From NCBI GenBank assembly GCA_006218045.1, contig VBWB01000015.1:1-49625 (forward strand): a stretch of DNA of 49,625 nt. Reading direction: 5' to 3'. The number at the start of each line of letters is the position of its first letter. The first letter of the stretch is position 1. Below, in pieces: positions 29,345-37,117 of this stretch. Under the pieces are notes generated by a model. That model ran no database searches. It was not told the DNA's origin and was given only the letters and a program-made list of their open reading frames with translations. This stretch comes from Stygiobacter sp. (GTDB lineage Bacteria > Pseudomonadota > Alphaproteobacteria > Rhodospirillales > Magnetospirillaceae). The translations under genes were made by a program, and so were the position numbers.

Positions 29345-29710
29345 ATGAAGATTTTGGTGGTCGACGATGATGCCCTGGCCGGCGAGATGACGGCGGCGGT
29401 GCTGGAAGAGGCCGGGCACGGCATCGTCCTGGCCGAAAACGCCATCGAGGCCATGGAAAAACTGAACGACGAAGCGGGCATCGCCCTGATCGTCTCGGAC
29501 ATGAACATGCCCATGGTCAGCGGCATCGATCTGTTCCGCGATCTGCGCGAGCAGGGCGTCGACATTCCCTTCATCCTGCTCACCGGCGACGCGCCGGGGC
29601 CGCTGAAGGCGACCGAGCCCCGGCTGGATGATTGCCTGACCAAGGATTTCAGCCTGGAGACCGCGCTGATCCAGTCCATCAACACGGTGATGGCGCGCCG
29701 CGCCGGATAA
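29345..29710 (+). CDS. Single-domain response regulator (CheY-like receiver)
   Basis: A 121-residue receiver: MKILVVDDDALAG with the acidic triad, Asp in LIVSDMNMPMVSG, Thr in FILLTGD and Lys in CLTKDFS. I chose ATG 29345, where the domain's first strand begins; ATG 29336 adds three residues. Lying between the hybrid CheA and the diguanylate cyclase, it is a likely phosphate carrier between them or a sink. It is clearly divergent from the CheY at 42153, which sits with flagellar genes. Confidence 0.9.
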   Translation: MKILVVDDDALAGEMTAAVLEEAGHGIVLAENAIEAMEKLNDEAGIALIVSDMNMPMVSGIDLFRDLREQGVDIPFILLTGDAPGPLKATEPRLDDCLTKDFSLETALIQSINTVMARRAG

Positions 29711-29728
29711 AGGGGCAAAGGCAAGAGC

Positions 29729-31411
29729 ATGGAAAACCGATCCCCCTCGTTGCGTGAAAAGGTCAAGCAGCTTCGCCGCACCTTCGTCGACAAGCTGCCC
29801 GGCACCCTGGCCGAGGCCCACCGCCTGTGCGAGTTGCTGGTGCGGGTGCCGGCCGACGATTCCACCTTGGATGACCTCTACCGCACCTTTCACAGCATCA
29901 AGGGCACCGCCGCCTCGTTCGGATTGCTGGAAATCAGCGCCGAGGGCGCCGGCGGCGAACAATTGGTGCTGCAATTGCAGGGCCTGGAAGGCGGAGCGCG
30001 CGGACAACAATTGTCCGCCCTGCTGCCCGGCTTCCAGCAACGGCTGGAGCGGCTGGAGGAATTGTGGAAACTGGCCCGCCAGGCCGATGAGGGCACTGGC
30101 GGCGCCGAAGCCCCCAGCTTCGACCTGGGCAAGGATGGGGGCAAGGATGGCGCCAAGGCGGCGAGCAAGAAAGTGTTCCTGTGCGACGACGACGAAGCGC
30201 AAGCCGAGATATTGGCGGCGCAATTGTCGTGCTTCGGCTATGGCGTCACCATCTTCACCAACCCCGACAGCATGCGCGCCGCCTTGCTGGTGGCCCCGCC
30301 CGACGCCGTCATCATGGACATCGTCTTTCCCGGCGGCGTCAACGGCACCGACGTGGTCGCCAACCTGCACCGGGAAATGCGGGCACCGCCGCCGGTGGTG
30401 TTCGTGTCGTCCAGGCGCGATTTCGAGCCGCGCCTGCGCGCCGTCCAAGCCGGCGGCGAGGCCTATTTCCCCAAGCCGGTCAAAGCCATCGAATTGGTGG
30501 AAATCCTCGATTCGCTGACCCTGGGCCAGGAGCCGGAACCCTTCCGCGTGCTGGTGGTCGACGACGAGCCGGAAGTGGCCGCCTATCACAGCTTCATCCT
30601 CGAGCAGGTGGGCATGACCACCCGTCTGCTGCACGAACCGGCCTCCATCTTGGACGTGCTGGCCCAGTTCAAGCCCGATCTGGTGCTGATGGACATGTAT
30701 ATGCCCACCTGCACCGGGCGCGATCTGTCGCGTTTGATCCGTCAGGTGCCGGAATTCATCAGCCTACCCATCGTCTTTCTGTCGAGCGAGACCAACAAGG
30801 TCAAGCAGGTGTCGGCGCTGCGCGTCGGTGCCGAGGGCTTTTTGACCAAGCCGATCCAGCCCGAGGACCTGATCAGCGCCGTGGCCATCCGGGCCGAGCG
30901 CATGCGCACGCTGCGATCCCTGATGGTGCGCGACAGCCTGACCGGATTGTTCAACCACACCTTCATGTCGCAATTTTTGGAGACCGCGCTGGCCTCGGCC
31001 CAGCGCGACACCGGCAAGCTGTGCTTCGTCATGATCGACGTCGATCATTTCAAGCAGGTCAACGACACCTACGGCCACCCCGCCGGCGATCAGGTGCTGG
31101 TCGCCCTGGCCCGTCTGCTGCAACAGCGCCTGCGCAATTCCGACATGGTCGGGCGCTATGGCGGCGAGGAATTCGCCGTCATCTTGCAAGATATCGGCAC
31201 CGACGAGGCCAGACGCATCGTCGACGATCTGCGCGCCGATTTCGCCAAGGTGCGCTTTACCGCTGGCGACGGCGATTTTTCCTGCACCTTCAGTGCCGGC
31301 ATCGCCGGCTATCCGGGCAAGGCCCAGGCCGATCTTTTGCGGGAAAGCGCCGATCAGGCGCTGTACGTGGCGAAGAAATCCGGTCGCAATCAGGTCCAGG
31401 TGGCGCCATGA
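29729..31411 (+). CDS. HPt-REC-REC-GGDEF diguanylate cyclase
   Basis: A 560-residue cytoplasmic protein. HPt domain with His55 (RTFHSIKGTAASFG), then receiver 1 (about 148-265: FLCDDDEAQ, VIMDIVFPGG, FVSSRR, FPKPV), receiver 2 (about 272-395: VLVVDDEPEV, LVLMDMYMPTC, FLSSET, LTKPI) and a GGDEF domain (about 400-560). The active site GGEEF is at 478-482 and the product-inhibition site RNSD at 469-472, nine residues before it as expected. So it should make c-di-GMP under feedback control. Having HPt and two receivers on one chain implies an internal phosphorelay linked to CheA. Its TGA overlaps the next ATG. Confidence 0.93.
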   Translation: MENRSPSLREKVKQLRRTFVDKLPGTLAEAHRLCELLVRVPADDSTLDDLYRTFHSIKGTAASFGLLEISAEGAGGEQLVLQLQGLEGGARGQQLSALLPGFQQRLERLEELWKLARQADEGTGGAEAPSFDLGKDGGKDGAKAASKKVFLCDDDEAQAEILAAQLSCFGYGVTIFTNPDSMRAALLVAPPDAVIMDIVFPGGVNGTDVVANLHREMRAPPPVVFVSSRRDFEPRLRAVQAGGEAYFPKPVKAIELVEILDSLTLGQEPEPFRVLVVDDEPEVAAYHSFILEQVGMTTRLLHEPASILDVLAQFKPDLVLMDMYMPTCTGRDLSRLIRQVPEFISLPIVFLSSETNKVKQVSALRVGAEGFLTKPIQPEDLISAVAIRAERMRTLRSLMVRDSLTGLFNHTFMSQFLETALASAQRDTGKLCFVMIDVDHFKQVNDTYGHPAGDQVLVALARLLQQRLRNSDMVGRYGGEEFAVILQDIGTDEARRIVDDLRADFAKVRFTAGDGDFSCTFSAGIAGYPGKAQADLLRESADQALYVAKKSGRNQVQVAP

Positions 31412-31947
31412 CCGACGACATCACCCCCGATTCCGGCATCCTCGGCCTGGATCAGGTTCTGGCGGTCAAACGCGGTGCCGCCGGGCCGGTGGTCGATGTG
31501 GACGAACCATCGGTCAAGCTGGTGGTGTTCGTCCTCGGCACCGACTGGTTCGCCTTTCACGGCGAGCGCATCAAGGAAGTGCTGTCCGATTGTCCGGTCT
31601 ATTTCCTGCCCGGTTGCCCGACCAGTCTGGAAGGGGTGATCAATGTGCGCGGTGACATCGAATCGGTGATCCGTCTGCGCGTGCTGCTGCGTCTGGCCGA
31701 AGACGGCGGCGCCGCCAGCGGATCACGCATCCTGCTGGGTCAGGGCGCCGGCATGCGCAGCGGCATCCGCGTCGACCGCGTCGAGGACGTGATGGACGTG
31801 CCGCAAAGCGCCATCCAGCCGCCGCCGCATACCATCAACGAGCATTTGCGGCCCTTGGTATTGGGCATCGTGCCGTTCCAAAAGCACATGGTGACGGTGC
31901 TGGACCTGGAGCGCATCTTCCTGGATTACCGGACCGGGGGATTATAG
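31408..31947 (+). CDS. cheW: CheW-like coupling protein
   Basis: A 179-residue protein from MTDDITPDSG (ATG 31408, overlapping the cyclase stop). After a 35-residue acidic leader comes a CheW fold: KLVVFVLGTDWFAFHGERIKEVL, then LPGCPTSLEGVINVRGDIESVIRLR, GIRVDRVEDVMDVP, and a C-terminal LVLGIVPFQKHMVTVLDLERIF. CheW links receptor tips to CheA; this should be the coupler for the operon's receptor and kinase. Confidence 0.9.
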   Translation: MTDDITPDSGILGLDQVLAVKRGAAGPVVDVDEPSVKLVVFVLGTDWFAFHGERIKEVLSDCPVYFLPGCPTSLEGVINVRGDIESVIRLRVLLRLAEDGGAASGSRILLGQGAGMRSGIRVDRVEDVMDVPQSAIQPPPHTINEHLRPLVLGIVPFQKHMVTVLDLERIFLDYRTGGL

Positions 31948-31950
31948 ATC

Positions 31951-32319
31951 GTGGATCTGGCCGGACAGGGGGTGCGGATGGTGCGCTTTGGCGCCGGCGG
32001 CCATACTTTCGCCGTCGAAGCCCGCCATGTCCGCGCCATGCTGACCACTGCCCCGGAACAGGCCCGGCAGGCGGAAGACTTGCTGGGACTGATGCCTCAC
32101 CCCGGTCCGCGCCGCTGGCTGGTGATGGAAACCGGTGGCATCGCCCGCTGTGTCGAGGTGGCCGAACCGGTGCGCTTGCAGGTCATCGACGCCCAGGATA
32201 TCCACCTGCCGCCGCCCTTGTTGGCGGCCCGCCTGACCCTGCCGGCCCTGGTCGCCATCGCCTTCGATCACGGGGCACCGGTGCTGGTGGTCGACCCGCT
32301 GGTCTTGCTGGCCGAATAA
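31951..32319 (+). CDS. Short, divergent CheW-like protein
   Basis: A 122-residue protein starting at GTG 31951 (or ATG 31978). VRFGAGGHTFAVEARHVRAML resembles the first CheW subdomain (xFxxGxxxFAVxxxxVxEV). The later VLVVDPLVLLAE resembles the final CheW strand-helix, but the middle is shortened and lacks the NVRG-type loop. It may be a reduced coupling protein or a modulator that binds CheA or CheW. It ends the operon, 3 nt after cheW and just before a strong hairpin. Confidence 0.65.
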   Translation: MDLAGQGVRMVRFGAGGHTFAVEARHVRAMLTTAPEQARQAEDLLGLMPHPGPRRWLVMETGGIARCVEVAEPVRLQVIDAQDIHLPPPLLAARLTLPALVAIAFDHGAPVLVVDPLVLLAE

Positions 32320-32324
32320 ACCAA

Positions 32325-32352
32325 CAGCCGGCCCCAGTTCTGGGGCCGGCTG
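32325..32352. terminator. Bidirectional terminator hairpin between chemosensory operon and ugd
   Basis: Perfect 13-bp stem (CAGCCGGCCCCAG and its reverse complement) with TT at the centre, placed between the convergent CheW-like gene (ends 32319) and ugd (ends 32385). The minus-strand side is followed by TTGGTTTATT, a modest U-rich tail. Position and symmetry support a shared terminator. Confidence 0.8.
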
Positions 32353-32384
32353 CGGTTACCTGGACAAGAACATGAACAGCCCGA

Positions 32385-33689
32385 TCAGGGCCGACCGATA
32401 CTGATATAGGTGAAGCCGCCTTCCTGCATTTCCACCGGGTCGTAGACATTGCGCAAATCCACCACCACCGGGAATTTCAGCGCCGCCTTCACCTTGGACA
32501 GGTTAAGGGCGCGGAATTCGTTCCATTCGGTGACGATCACCAGACAATCGGCGCCGGCCAGAGTGGCATAGGCATCGTCGCAATAGGTGATGCCGGTCAG
32601 CATCTTCTTGGCTTCTTCCATGCCCTCGGGATCGAAGGCCTTGACCACCGCACCGGCCTCGACCAGCGCCGGCACGATATCCAGCGACGGGCTGTCGCGC
32701 ATGTCGTCGGTGTTGGGCTTGAAGGTCAGGCCCAACACGGCGACGGTCTTGCCGGCGACCGAACCGCCGCAGGCGGCGACCACGCGTTCGGCCATGGCCT
32801 TCTTGCGCTTGTCGTTGACGTCGACCACGGTTTCGATGATGCGCAAGGGAGCGCCGAAATCCCGCGCCGTCTTGACCAGGGCCAGGGTGTCCTTGGGGAA
32901 GCACGAGCCGCCGTAACCGGGGCCGGGATGCAGGAACTTCTTGCCGATGCGGCCATCCAGGCCGATGCCCTTGGCCACGTCATGGACGTTGGCGCCGACC
33001 TTTTCGCACAGATCGGCGATTTCGTTGATGAAGGTGATCTTGGTCGCCAGGAAGGTGTTGCCGGCGTACTTGATCAGTTCCGAGGTGCGGCGCGAGGTGA
33101 AGACGATGGGCGTCTCGATCAGGTAGAGCACCCGGTAAAGCTGCTTCATCACCGCGCGGGCCTTGTCGGATTCGGTGCCGATGACCACGCGGTCGGGCCG
33201 CATGAAATCGTTGATGGCCGAACCTTCACGCAGGAATTCCGGGTTGGAGACCACGTCGAACTGGGCGTCGGGGCGACGCTTCCTGATGATCGATTCGACC
33301 TCATCGCCGGTGCCCACCGGCACGGTCGACTTGGTCACCACCACCGTATAGCCGGTCATGGCGTCGGCGATTTCCTCGGCCGCGGCATAGACATAGGACA
33401 GATCGGCATGGCCATCGCCGCGCCGCGACGGCGTGCCGACGGCGATGAACACGGCGTCGGCATCCTTGACCGCCGCCTTCAGATCGGTGGTGAAGGACAG
33501 GCGCCCGGCCTTGACGTTGTCGGCGACCAGTTCGTCCAGGCCCGGCTCGTAGATGGGCATGACGTTTTCGTGCAGCAATTCGATCTTGCGCACGTCCTTG
33601 TCGACGCAAACCACATCGATGCCGAATTCCGAAAAACAGGTTCCCGACACCAGACCCACATAGCCGGTGCCGATCATGGCGATACGCAT
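32385..33689 (-). CDS. ugd: UDP-glucose 6-dehydrogenase
   Basis: Oxidises UDP-glucose to UDP-glucuronate with 2 NAD+, for capsule, LPS or other glycans. The 434-residue protein starts with the dinucleotide fold MRIAMIGTGYVGLVSGTCF. It has the segment TVVVTKSTVPVGTGDEV, the helix KYAGNTFLATKITFINE, the catalytic Cys263 in GYGGSCFPKDTLAL and the C-terminal domain GLTFKPNTDDMRDSPS. It lies 20 nt after galU, which makes its substrate. Confidence 0.96.
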   Translation of the reverse strand: MRIAMIGTGYVGLVSGTCFSEFGIDVVCVDKDVRKIELLHENVMPIYEPGLDELVADNVKAGRLSFTTDLKAAVKDADAVFIAVGTPSRRGDGHADLSYVYAAAEEIADAMTGYTVVVTKSTVPVGTGDEVESIIRKRRPDAQFDVVSNPEFLREGSAINDFMRPDRVVIGTESDKARAVMKQLYRVLYLIETPIVFTSRRTSELIKYAGNTFLATKITFINEIADLCEKVGANVHDVAKGIGLDGRIGKKFLHPGPGYGGSCFPKDTLALVKTARDFGAPLRIIETVVDVNDKRKKAMAERVVAACGGSVAGKTVAVLGLTFKPNTDDMRDSPSLDIVPALVEAGAVVKAFDPEGMEEAKKMLTGITYCDDAYATLAGADCLVIVTEWNEFRALNLSKVKAALKFPVVVDLRNVYDPVEMQEGGFTYISIGRP

Positions 33690-33709
33690 GAGCTGCGATC
33701 CTTAAGAGG

Positions 33710-34582
33710 TTAGAATTTGTACTTGGCCAACGCCTCGCGTACGGCATCGGCGGTATCCTCACGCTCGAGAGCGAAGGCGATGTTGGCTTCCAGCCAGCCC
33801 ACCTTGTCGCCGCAATCGAAACGCTGGCCGTCGAAGCGCAGGCCGTGGAACGGCACCATGCCGATGGTCTGGCTGATGGCGTCGGTCAGCTGGATTTCAC
33901 CACCGGCACCCTTTTCCTTCTTATCGAGCACGTCGAACACCGCCGGATGCAGGATATAGCGACCGATGATCGAAAGCGTCGAGGGCGCCACCGCCGGATC
34001 GGGCTTTTCCACCAGACCCTTGGCCTTGGCGATGCGGCCATTGTCGTGTTCCACGTCCAAGATGCCGTAGCGCTTGGTGTGTTCGCGCGGCACATCGGTG
34101 ACGGCGACCACGTGGCCGCCCAATTCGGTGTGGGCGGCGACCATCTGCTTCAGGCACGGGGTCTTGGCCAGGATCAGATCGTCGGGCAGCAGCACGGCGA
34201 AGGGCTCGTCCTCGACCAGGTCGCGGGCGCACCACACGGCATGGCCCAGACCCAGGGGCTCGGTCTGGCGGGTATAGCTCATCTGGCCGGATTTGGGCAT
34301 CCACGAGGTCACCGCCTCGACCAGATCGAACTTGCCGCGCTCCTTCAGCGTGCGCTCCAGTTCCGGGTTATGGTCGAAATGGTCTTCCAGCGCGTTCTTG
34401 CCGCGACCGGTGACGAAGATGAAATGCTCGCAGCCGGCGGCGGCGGCTTCTTCCACCGCGTATTGGATCAGCGGCTTGTCGACCACCGGCAGCATTTCCT
34501 TGGGCATGGCCTTGGTGGCGGGCAGAAAACGGGTGCCCATGCCGCCGACGGGAAACACTGCCTTGCGAACACGACGTGCCAT
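33710..34582 (-). CDS. galU: UTP--glucose-1-phosphate uridylyltransferase
   Basis: Makes UDP-glucose from glucose-1-phosphate and UTP. The 290-residue protein has KAVFPVGGMGTRFLPATKAMPKEMLPVVDKP at the N terminus (nucleotide binding), then FIFVTGRGKNALEDHFD, GLGHAVWCARD, FAVLLPDDL and VEKPDP, all standard for bacterial GalU. ATG 34582 is preceded by GAGGAG; an in-frame extension to 34642 is not family-like. With ugd downstream and the phosphomutase at 8580 it completes a route from glucose-6-phosphate to UDP-glucuronate. Confidence 0.96.
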   Translation of the reverse strand: MARRVRKAVFPVGGMGTRFLPATKAMPKEMLPVVDKPLIQYAVEEAAAAGCEHFIFVTGRGKNALEDHFDHNPELERTLKERGKFDLVEAVTSWMPKSGQMSYTRQTEPLGLGHAVWCARDLVEDEPFAVLLPDDLILAKTPCLKQMVAAHTELGGHVVAVTDVPREHTKRYGILDVEHDNGRIAKAKGLVEKPDPAVAPSTLSIIGRYILHPAVFDVLDKKEKGAGGEIQLTDAISQTIGMVPFHGLRFDGQRFDCGDKVGWLEANIAFALEREDTADAVREALAKYKF

Positions 34583-34676
34583 GTACAGCTCCTCGAAATC
34601 GTTAATCCACAATGATGGTGCGGATGGGCGATGTTTTGCCATGCCCCCGCGTCGGACGCAACGAAAGCGTAAGCGG

Positions 34677-35147
34677 TTATGACAACAAGCGGTCGCGGGC
34701 CTGGTTCAGCCGTGCGGCGATCCAGGTCGAGCCGCCGCGATCGGGATGGTTGGCCTCCATCAGCCGGCGATGCGCCGCCTTGATGGCGGCAACGTCCGCC
34801 TTGGCATCAAGGCCCAGGATTTCGCGCGCTTCTTCGACGCTCATGCCGCCGGTATTGACCGGCGGTCGGGGCGGCGGTTCGGCCCGCCGGCCCAGGCCGC
34901 GCAGGCTTTTCCACACCGCGTGAGCCTTGAGCGCCCGTTGCAGCCAGATCCACAGACCGGCGCCGATGGCGGCCAGACCGGACAGCTTGCCGGTCAGCAC
35001 CAGGAAGATTCCGACCAGCAACAGCAGGCCCGCCCCCAATCCGGCCATCACCTTGGCGGCGTGGCGGGGATGGTGGCGCTTGAGCCAGCCGAACAGCAAC
35101 CAGGCGGCGGCGGCAACAGCGACGAGAAGGGCAAGCGGCGCGAACAT
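34677..35147 (-). CDS. Membrane J-domain protein (TIM14/DjlA-like layout)
   Basis: A 156-residue protein with two or three hydrophobic segments (about 3-20, 36-52 and 56-68), a basic proline-containing linker, and a C-terminal J domain (about 103-156) with the HPD tripeptide at 134-136 (ANHPDRGGS). C-terminal J domains behind membrane anchors occur in the Pam18/TIM14 type and in short alphaproteobacterial DnaJ-like proteins. It would recruit DnaK (Hsp70) to the inner membrane; the client is unknown. I start at MFAPLALLV (35147); an in-frame ATG at 35195 gives a longer, less hydrophobic N terminus. Confidence 0.85.
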   Translation of the reverse strand: MFAPLALLVAVAAAAWLLFGWLKRHHPRHAAKVMAGLGAGLLLLVGIFLVLTGKLSGLAAIGAGLWIWLQRALKAHAVWKSLRGLGRRAEPPPRPPVNTGGMSVEEAREILGLDAKADVAAIKAAHRRLMEANHPDRGGSTWIAARLNQARDRLLS

Positions 35148-35217
35148 GATCCCAGGATTATAAGCGCGAACGCTCGGGATCAAGTATCCCGGCAAAAATT
35201 TCCCCTCGGAAAACCGA

Positions 35218-35252
35218 CGATCCCGGTAGGCGCTTTTTGCCCACCGGGATCG
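35218..35252 (-). terminator. Hairpin terminator after flgH
   Basis: Arms CGATCCCGGT and ACCGGGATCG pair over 10 bp, with a further 3-bp inner stem and a GCTTTTT loop. It begins 9 nt after the flgH stop; the minus strand continues TCGGTTTTCC. This ends the flgF-flgG-flgA-flgH transcript. Confidence 0.7.
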
Positions 35253-35260
35253 GCATGAGG

Positions 35261-36016
35261 TCAGAAGGGCAGGATCACATCCAGCAATTGCTGGCCATAG
35301 CGCGGCTGGGTCAGGTCGGAATTGACGCCGCGACCGCCGTAATAGATGCGGGCCTCGGCGATCTTGTCGTAGGTCACCGAATTGGCCGAGGAAATATCCT
35401 CGGGCCGGATGATGCCCTGCACGTTCAGTTCGCGCATTTCGTAGTTGACCCGGATCTCCTGCTTGCCGGCGATGACCAGATTGCCGTTGGGCAGCACCTG
35501 GGTGATGATCGCCGCCAGACTGACGGTCAGGCTTTCATTGCGCTCGGTCTTGCCCGAATTGGTGTTGGTGCTGGTGCCGGTGGCACCGACCAAGGTGGCG
35601 GGATTGACGGCGTCGGGCAGCACCTTGTTGAGCGAGTTCTCGAAGCCCAGCAGGCCGGTGATGCCGGCGTCCTCCGCCGCGTCGCGCGACCGGGTCAGCT
35701 TGCTCTCGAAGCTGGCGGTTTCGTTGGTGATGGCCACCGCCACGGTCAGGATGTCGCCGATTTCCTTGGCGCGCTGATCCTTGAAGAAGGCGCGCGAGCC
35801 CGGACGCCACAGGGAATTGGCGTTTTGCGGCGGCGCCACCGGCTGCGGCATGGGCATGACCACCGGCTGATAGCCGGCCCGCTGGGTCGGATCCTCGATC
35901 TTCGACACGGTGGGGCCGGACCCCACTTCCGACAGCCGCGACAGGGCGTTGCAGGCCGACAACGAGCCCACGGCCAAGGCGATCACGGTGGTGCGGAGAA
36001 CAATGCGGGTAATCAT
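35261..36016 (-). CDS. flgH: Flagellar L-ring protein FlgH
   Basis: Outer-membrane lipoprotein forming the L ring around the rod. The 251 residues open with a lipoprotein signal (lipobox LSAC, Cys22). They then show NSLWRPGSRAFFKDQRAKEIGDILTV, the FlgH signature, and the C-terminal NGNLVIAGKQEIRVNYEMRELNVQGIIRPEDIS and SVTYDKIAEARIYYGGRG. It lies 140 nt downstream of flgA with a hairpin between. No flgI follows within the window; the next gene is unrelated. Confidence 0.96.
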   Translation of the reverse strand: MITRIVLRTTVIALAVGSLSACNALSRLSEVGSGPTVSKIEDPTQRAGYQPVVMPMPQPVAPPQNANSLWRPGSRAFFKDQRAKEIGDILTVAVAITNETASFESKLTRSRDAAEDAGITGLLGFENSLNKVLPDAVNPATLVGATGTSTNTNSGKTERNESLTVSLAAIITQVLPNGNLVIAGKQEIRVNYEMRELNVQGIIRPEDISSANSVTYDKIAEARIYYGGRGVNSDLTQPRYGQQLLDVILPF

Positions 36017-36128
36017 GATCGGTCGCTCCTGATCGAAACGGGCAGAGCATTTTCACGCGAAGCGTGGAGATGCGATAAGCCCGAGTGGCGTCTGAACTGC
36101 CCGGCACGGGCCATTTGTAAGACCTGGA

Positions 36129-36154
36129 CTTGTTTCCGCTTTAGCTGAAACAAG
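36129..36154. repeat. Hairpin with conserved core, copy 2
   Basis: Perfect 8-bp stem CTTGTTTC/GAAACAAG with a 10-nt inner part that can itself form GCT/AGC pairs. It starts 1 nt after the flgA stop. Read on the minus strand it contains TTCAGCTAAAGCGGAAAC, identical to the plus-strand core at 12635-12652. There is no U tract. Confidence 0.7.
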
Positions 36155-36155
36155 G

Positions 36156-37109
36156 CTAGTTGGACAGCACTCGGGGACCGCCGGGGGTCACCGATACCAG
36201 GCCGGGACCTTCGACGACGGCTTCCACCGTGCGCTTGGATTGCAGATTGGTGATGCGGATGACGTCGCCCTTGCCGCCGGCCTCGGTGGCCTTGGCCTGG
36301 CTGGTCAGCGACAGGTTGGCGGTCTTCAGCGTCACCGTGACCATGGCGTTGCGTTCCACCAACACCGGGCGGCGCAGTTCGCTGGCCCGAAGGGGGGCGT
36401 CGGCGCGCACCGGATAGCGCGGCTCCTGGCCGATGATCTGGTCGACATCGACGATGATGTCGCGCCGCGCCACGTCGGCGCGCAGATCGATCCACTTGAT
36501 GTCGGCCTCGCTGATGATGTCGCCGCGATTCAAGGGCCGAACCAGCACCGGCACCTTGGCCACCGGGAACACCCTGCCGTTGACGCGCTGGCGCACGGCG
36601 TTGGGGCTGTCGGCGGGCACCTCGACGGTGGCGGCGAAACGGTTGTTGCGCACATCGACGGCGACGTCGCGGATGGCGATCAGGCTCGACGCATTGGCCG
36701 GCACCATGATGCTGAGGGCGGAACGGTTGGAGATTTCCATCTCGAAAGCGCCGGGCAGGCCTTCCATGGCCAGGGCGTCGCGCAGTTCCGCCTCGATCAG
36801 GCGCATGTCGACCACTTGGCCGGGCCGTTCGATGACGATGCGGTCGAAGCCCGAGGACGGCTGCCAGTTGATGGCATTGGCCTGGGCCACGGCGGCCAGC
36901 CAGCGGGCGTCGGCGACGATGCGCTTGCCCGGCTGCGGCGCTCCGGCCAGGACCACCTCGGCCTTGTTGCCCAGGTTTTCCCACAGATCGCCCAGCTTGA
37001 CCACGTCGCCATGGATGGTGGCGGTCTGCTTCAGGCTGACCGGCAAATCGGCGGCCCAGACCGGGACGACGAACAGGGTCAGGATTGCGGCGGCAAGGAT
37101 GCGCTTCAT
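36156..37109 (-). CDS. flgA: Flagellar basal body P-ring formation protein FlgA
   Basis: Periplasmic chaperone for P-ring (FlgI) assembly. The 317-residue protein has a signal peptide (MKRILAAAILTLFVVPVWAA), a long N-terminal region, and the SAF-like C-terminal domain with LVRPLNRGDIISEADIKWIDL, GQEPRYPVRADAPLRASELRRP and MVTVTLKTANLSLTSQAKATEAG. I chose ATG 37109 with GAGGCGG upstream; GTG 37121, overlapping the flgG stop as GTGA, is the alternative. It is longer than enterobacterial FlgA, as usual in alphaproteobacteria. Confidence 0.93.
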   Translation of the reverse strand: MKRILAAAILTLFVVPVWAADLPVSLKQTATIHGDVVKLGDLWENLGNKAEVVLAGAPQPGKRIVADARWLAAVAQANAINWQPSSGFDRIVIERPGQVVDMRLIEAELRDALAMEGLPGAFEMEISNRSALSIMVPANASSLIAIRDVAVDVRNNRFAATVEVPADSPNAVRQRVNGRVFPVAKVPVLVRPLNRGDIISEADIKWIDLRADVARRDIIVDVDQIIGQEPRYPVRADAPLRASELRRPVLVERNAMVTVTLKTANLSLTSQAKATEAGGKGDVIRITNLQSKRTVEAVVEGPGLVSVTPGGPRVLSN

Positions 37110-37117
37110 GATCCGCC

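Noticed and set aside
30181-31407. Long plus-frame extension upstream of cheW
   Set aside because: It runs out of frame through the diguanylate cyclase gene; the real cheW starts at ATG 31408, overlapping the cyclase stop.
32325-32352. Hairpin as a novel regulatory palindrome
   Set aside because: Its place between two convergent genes is explained by a shared terminator.
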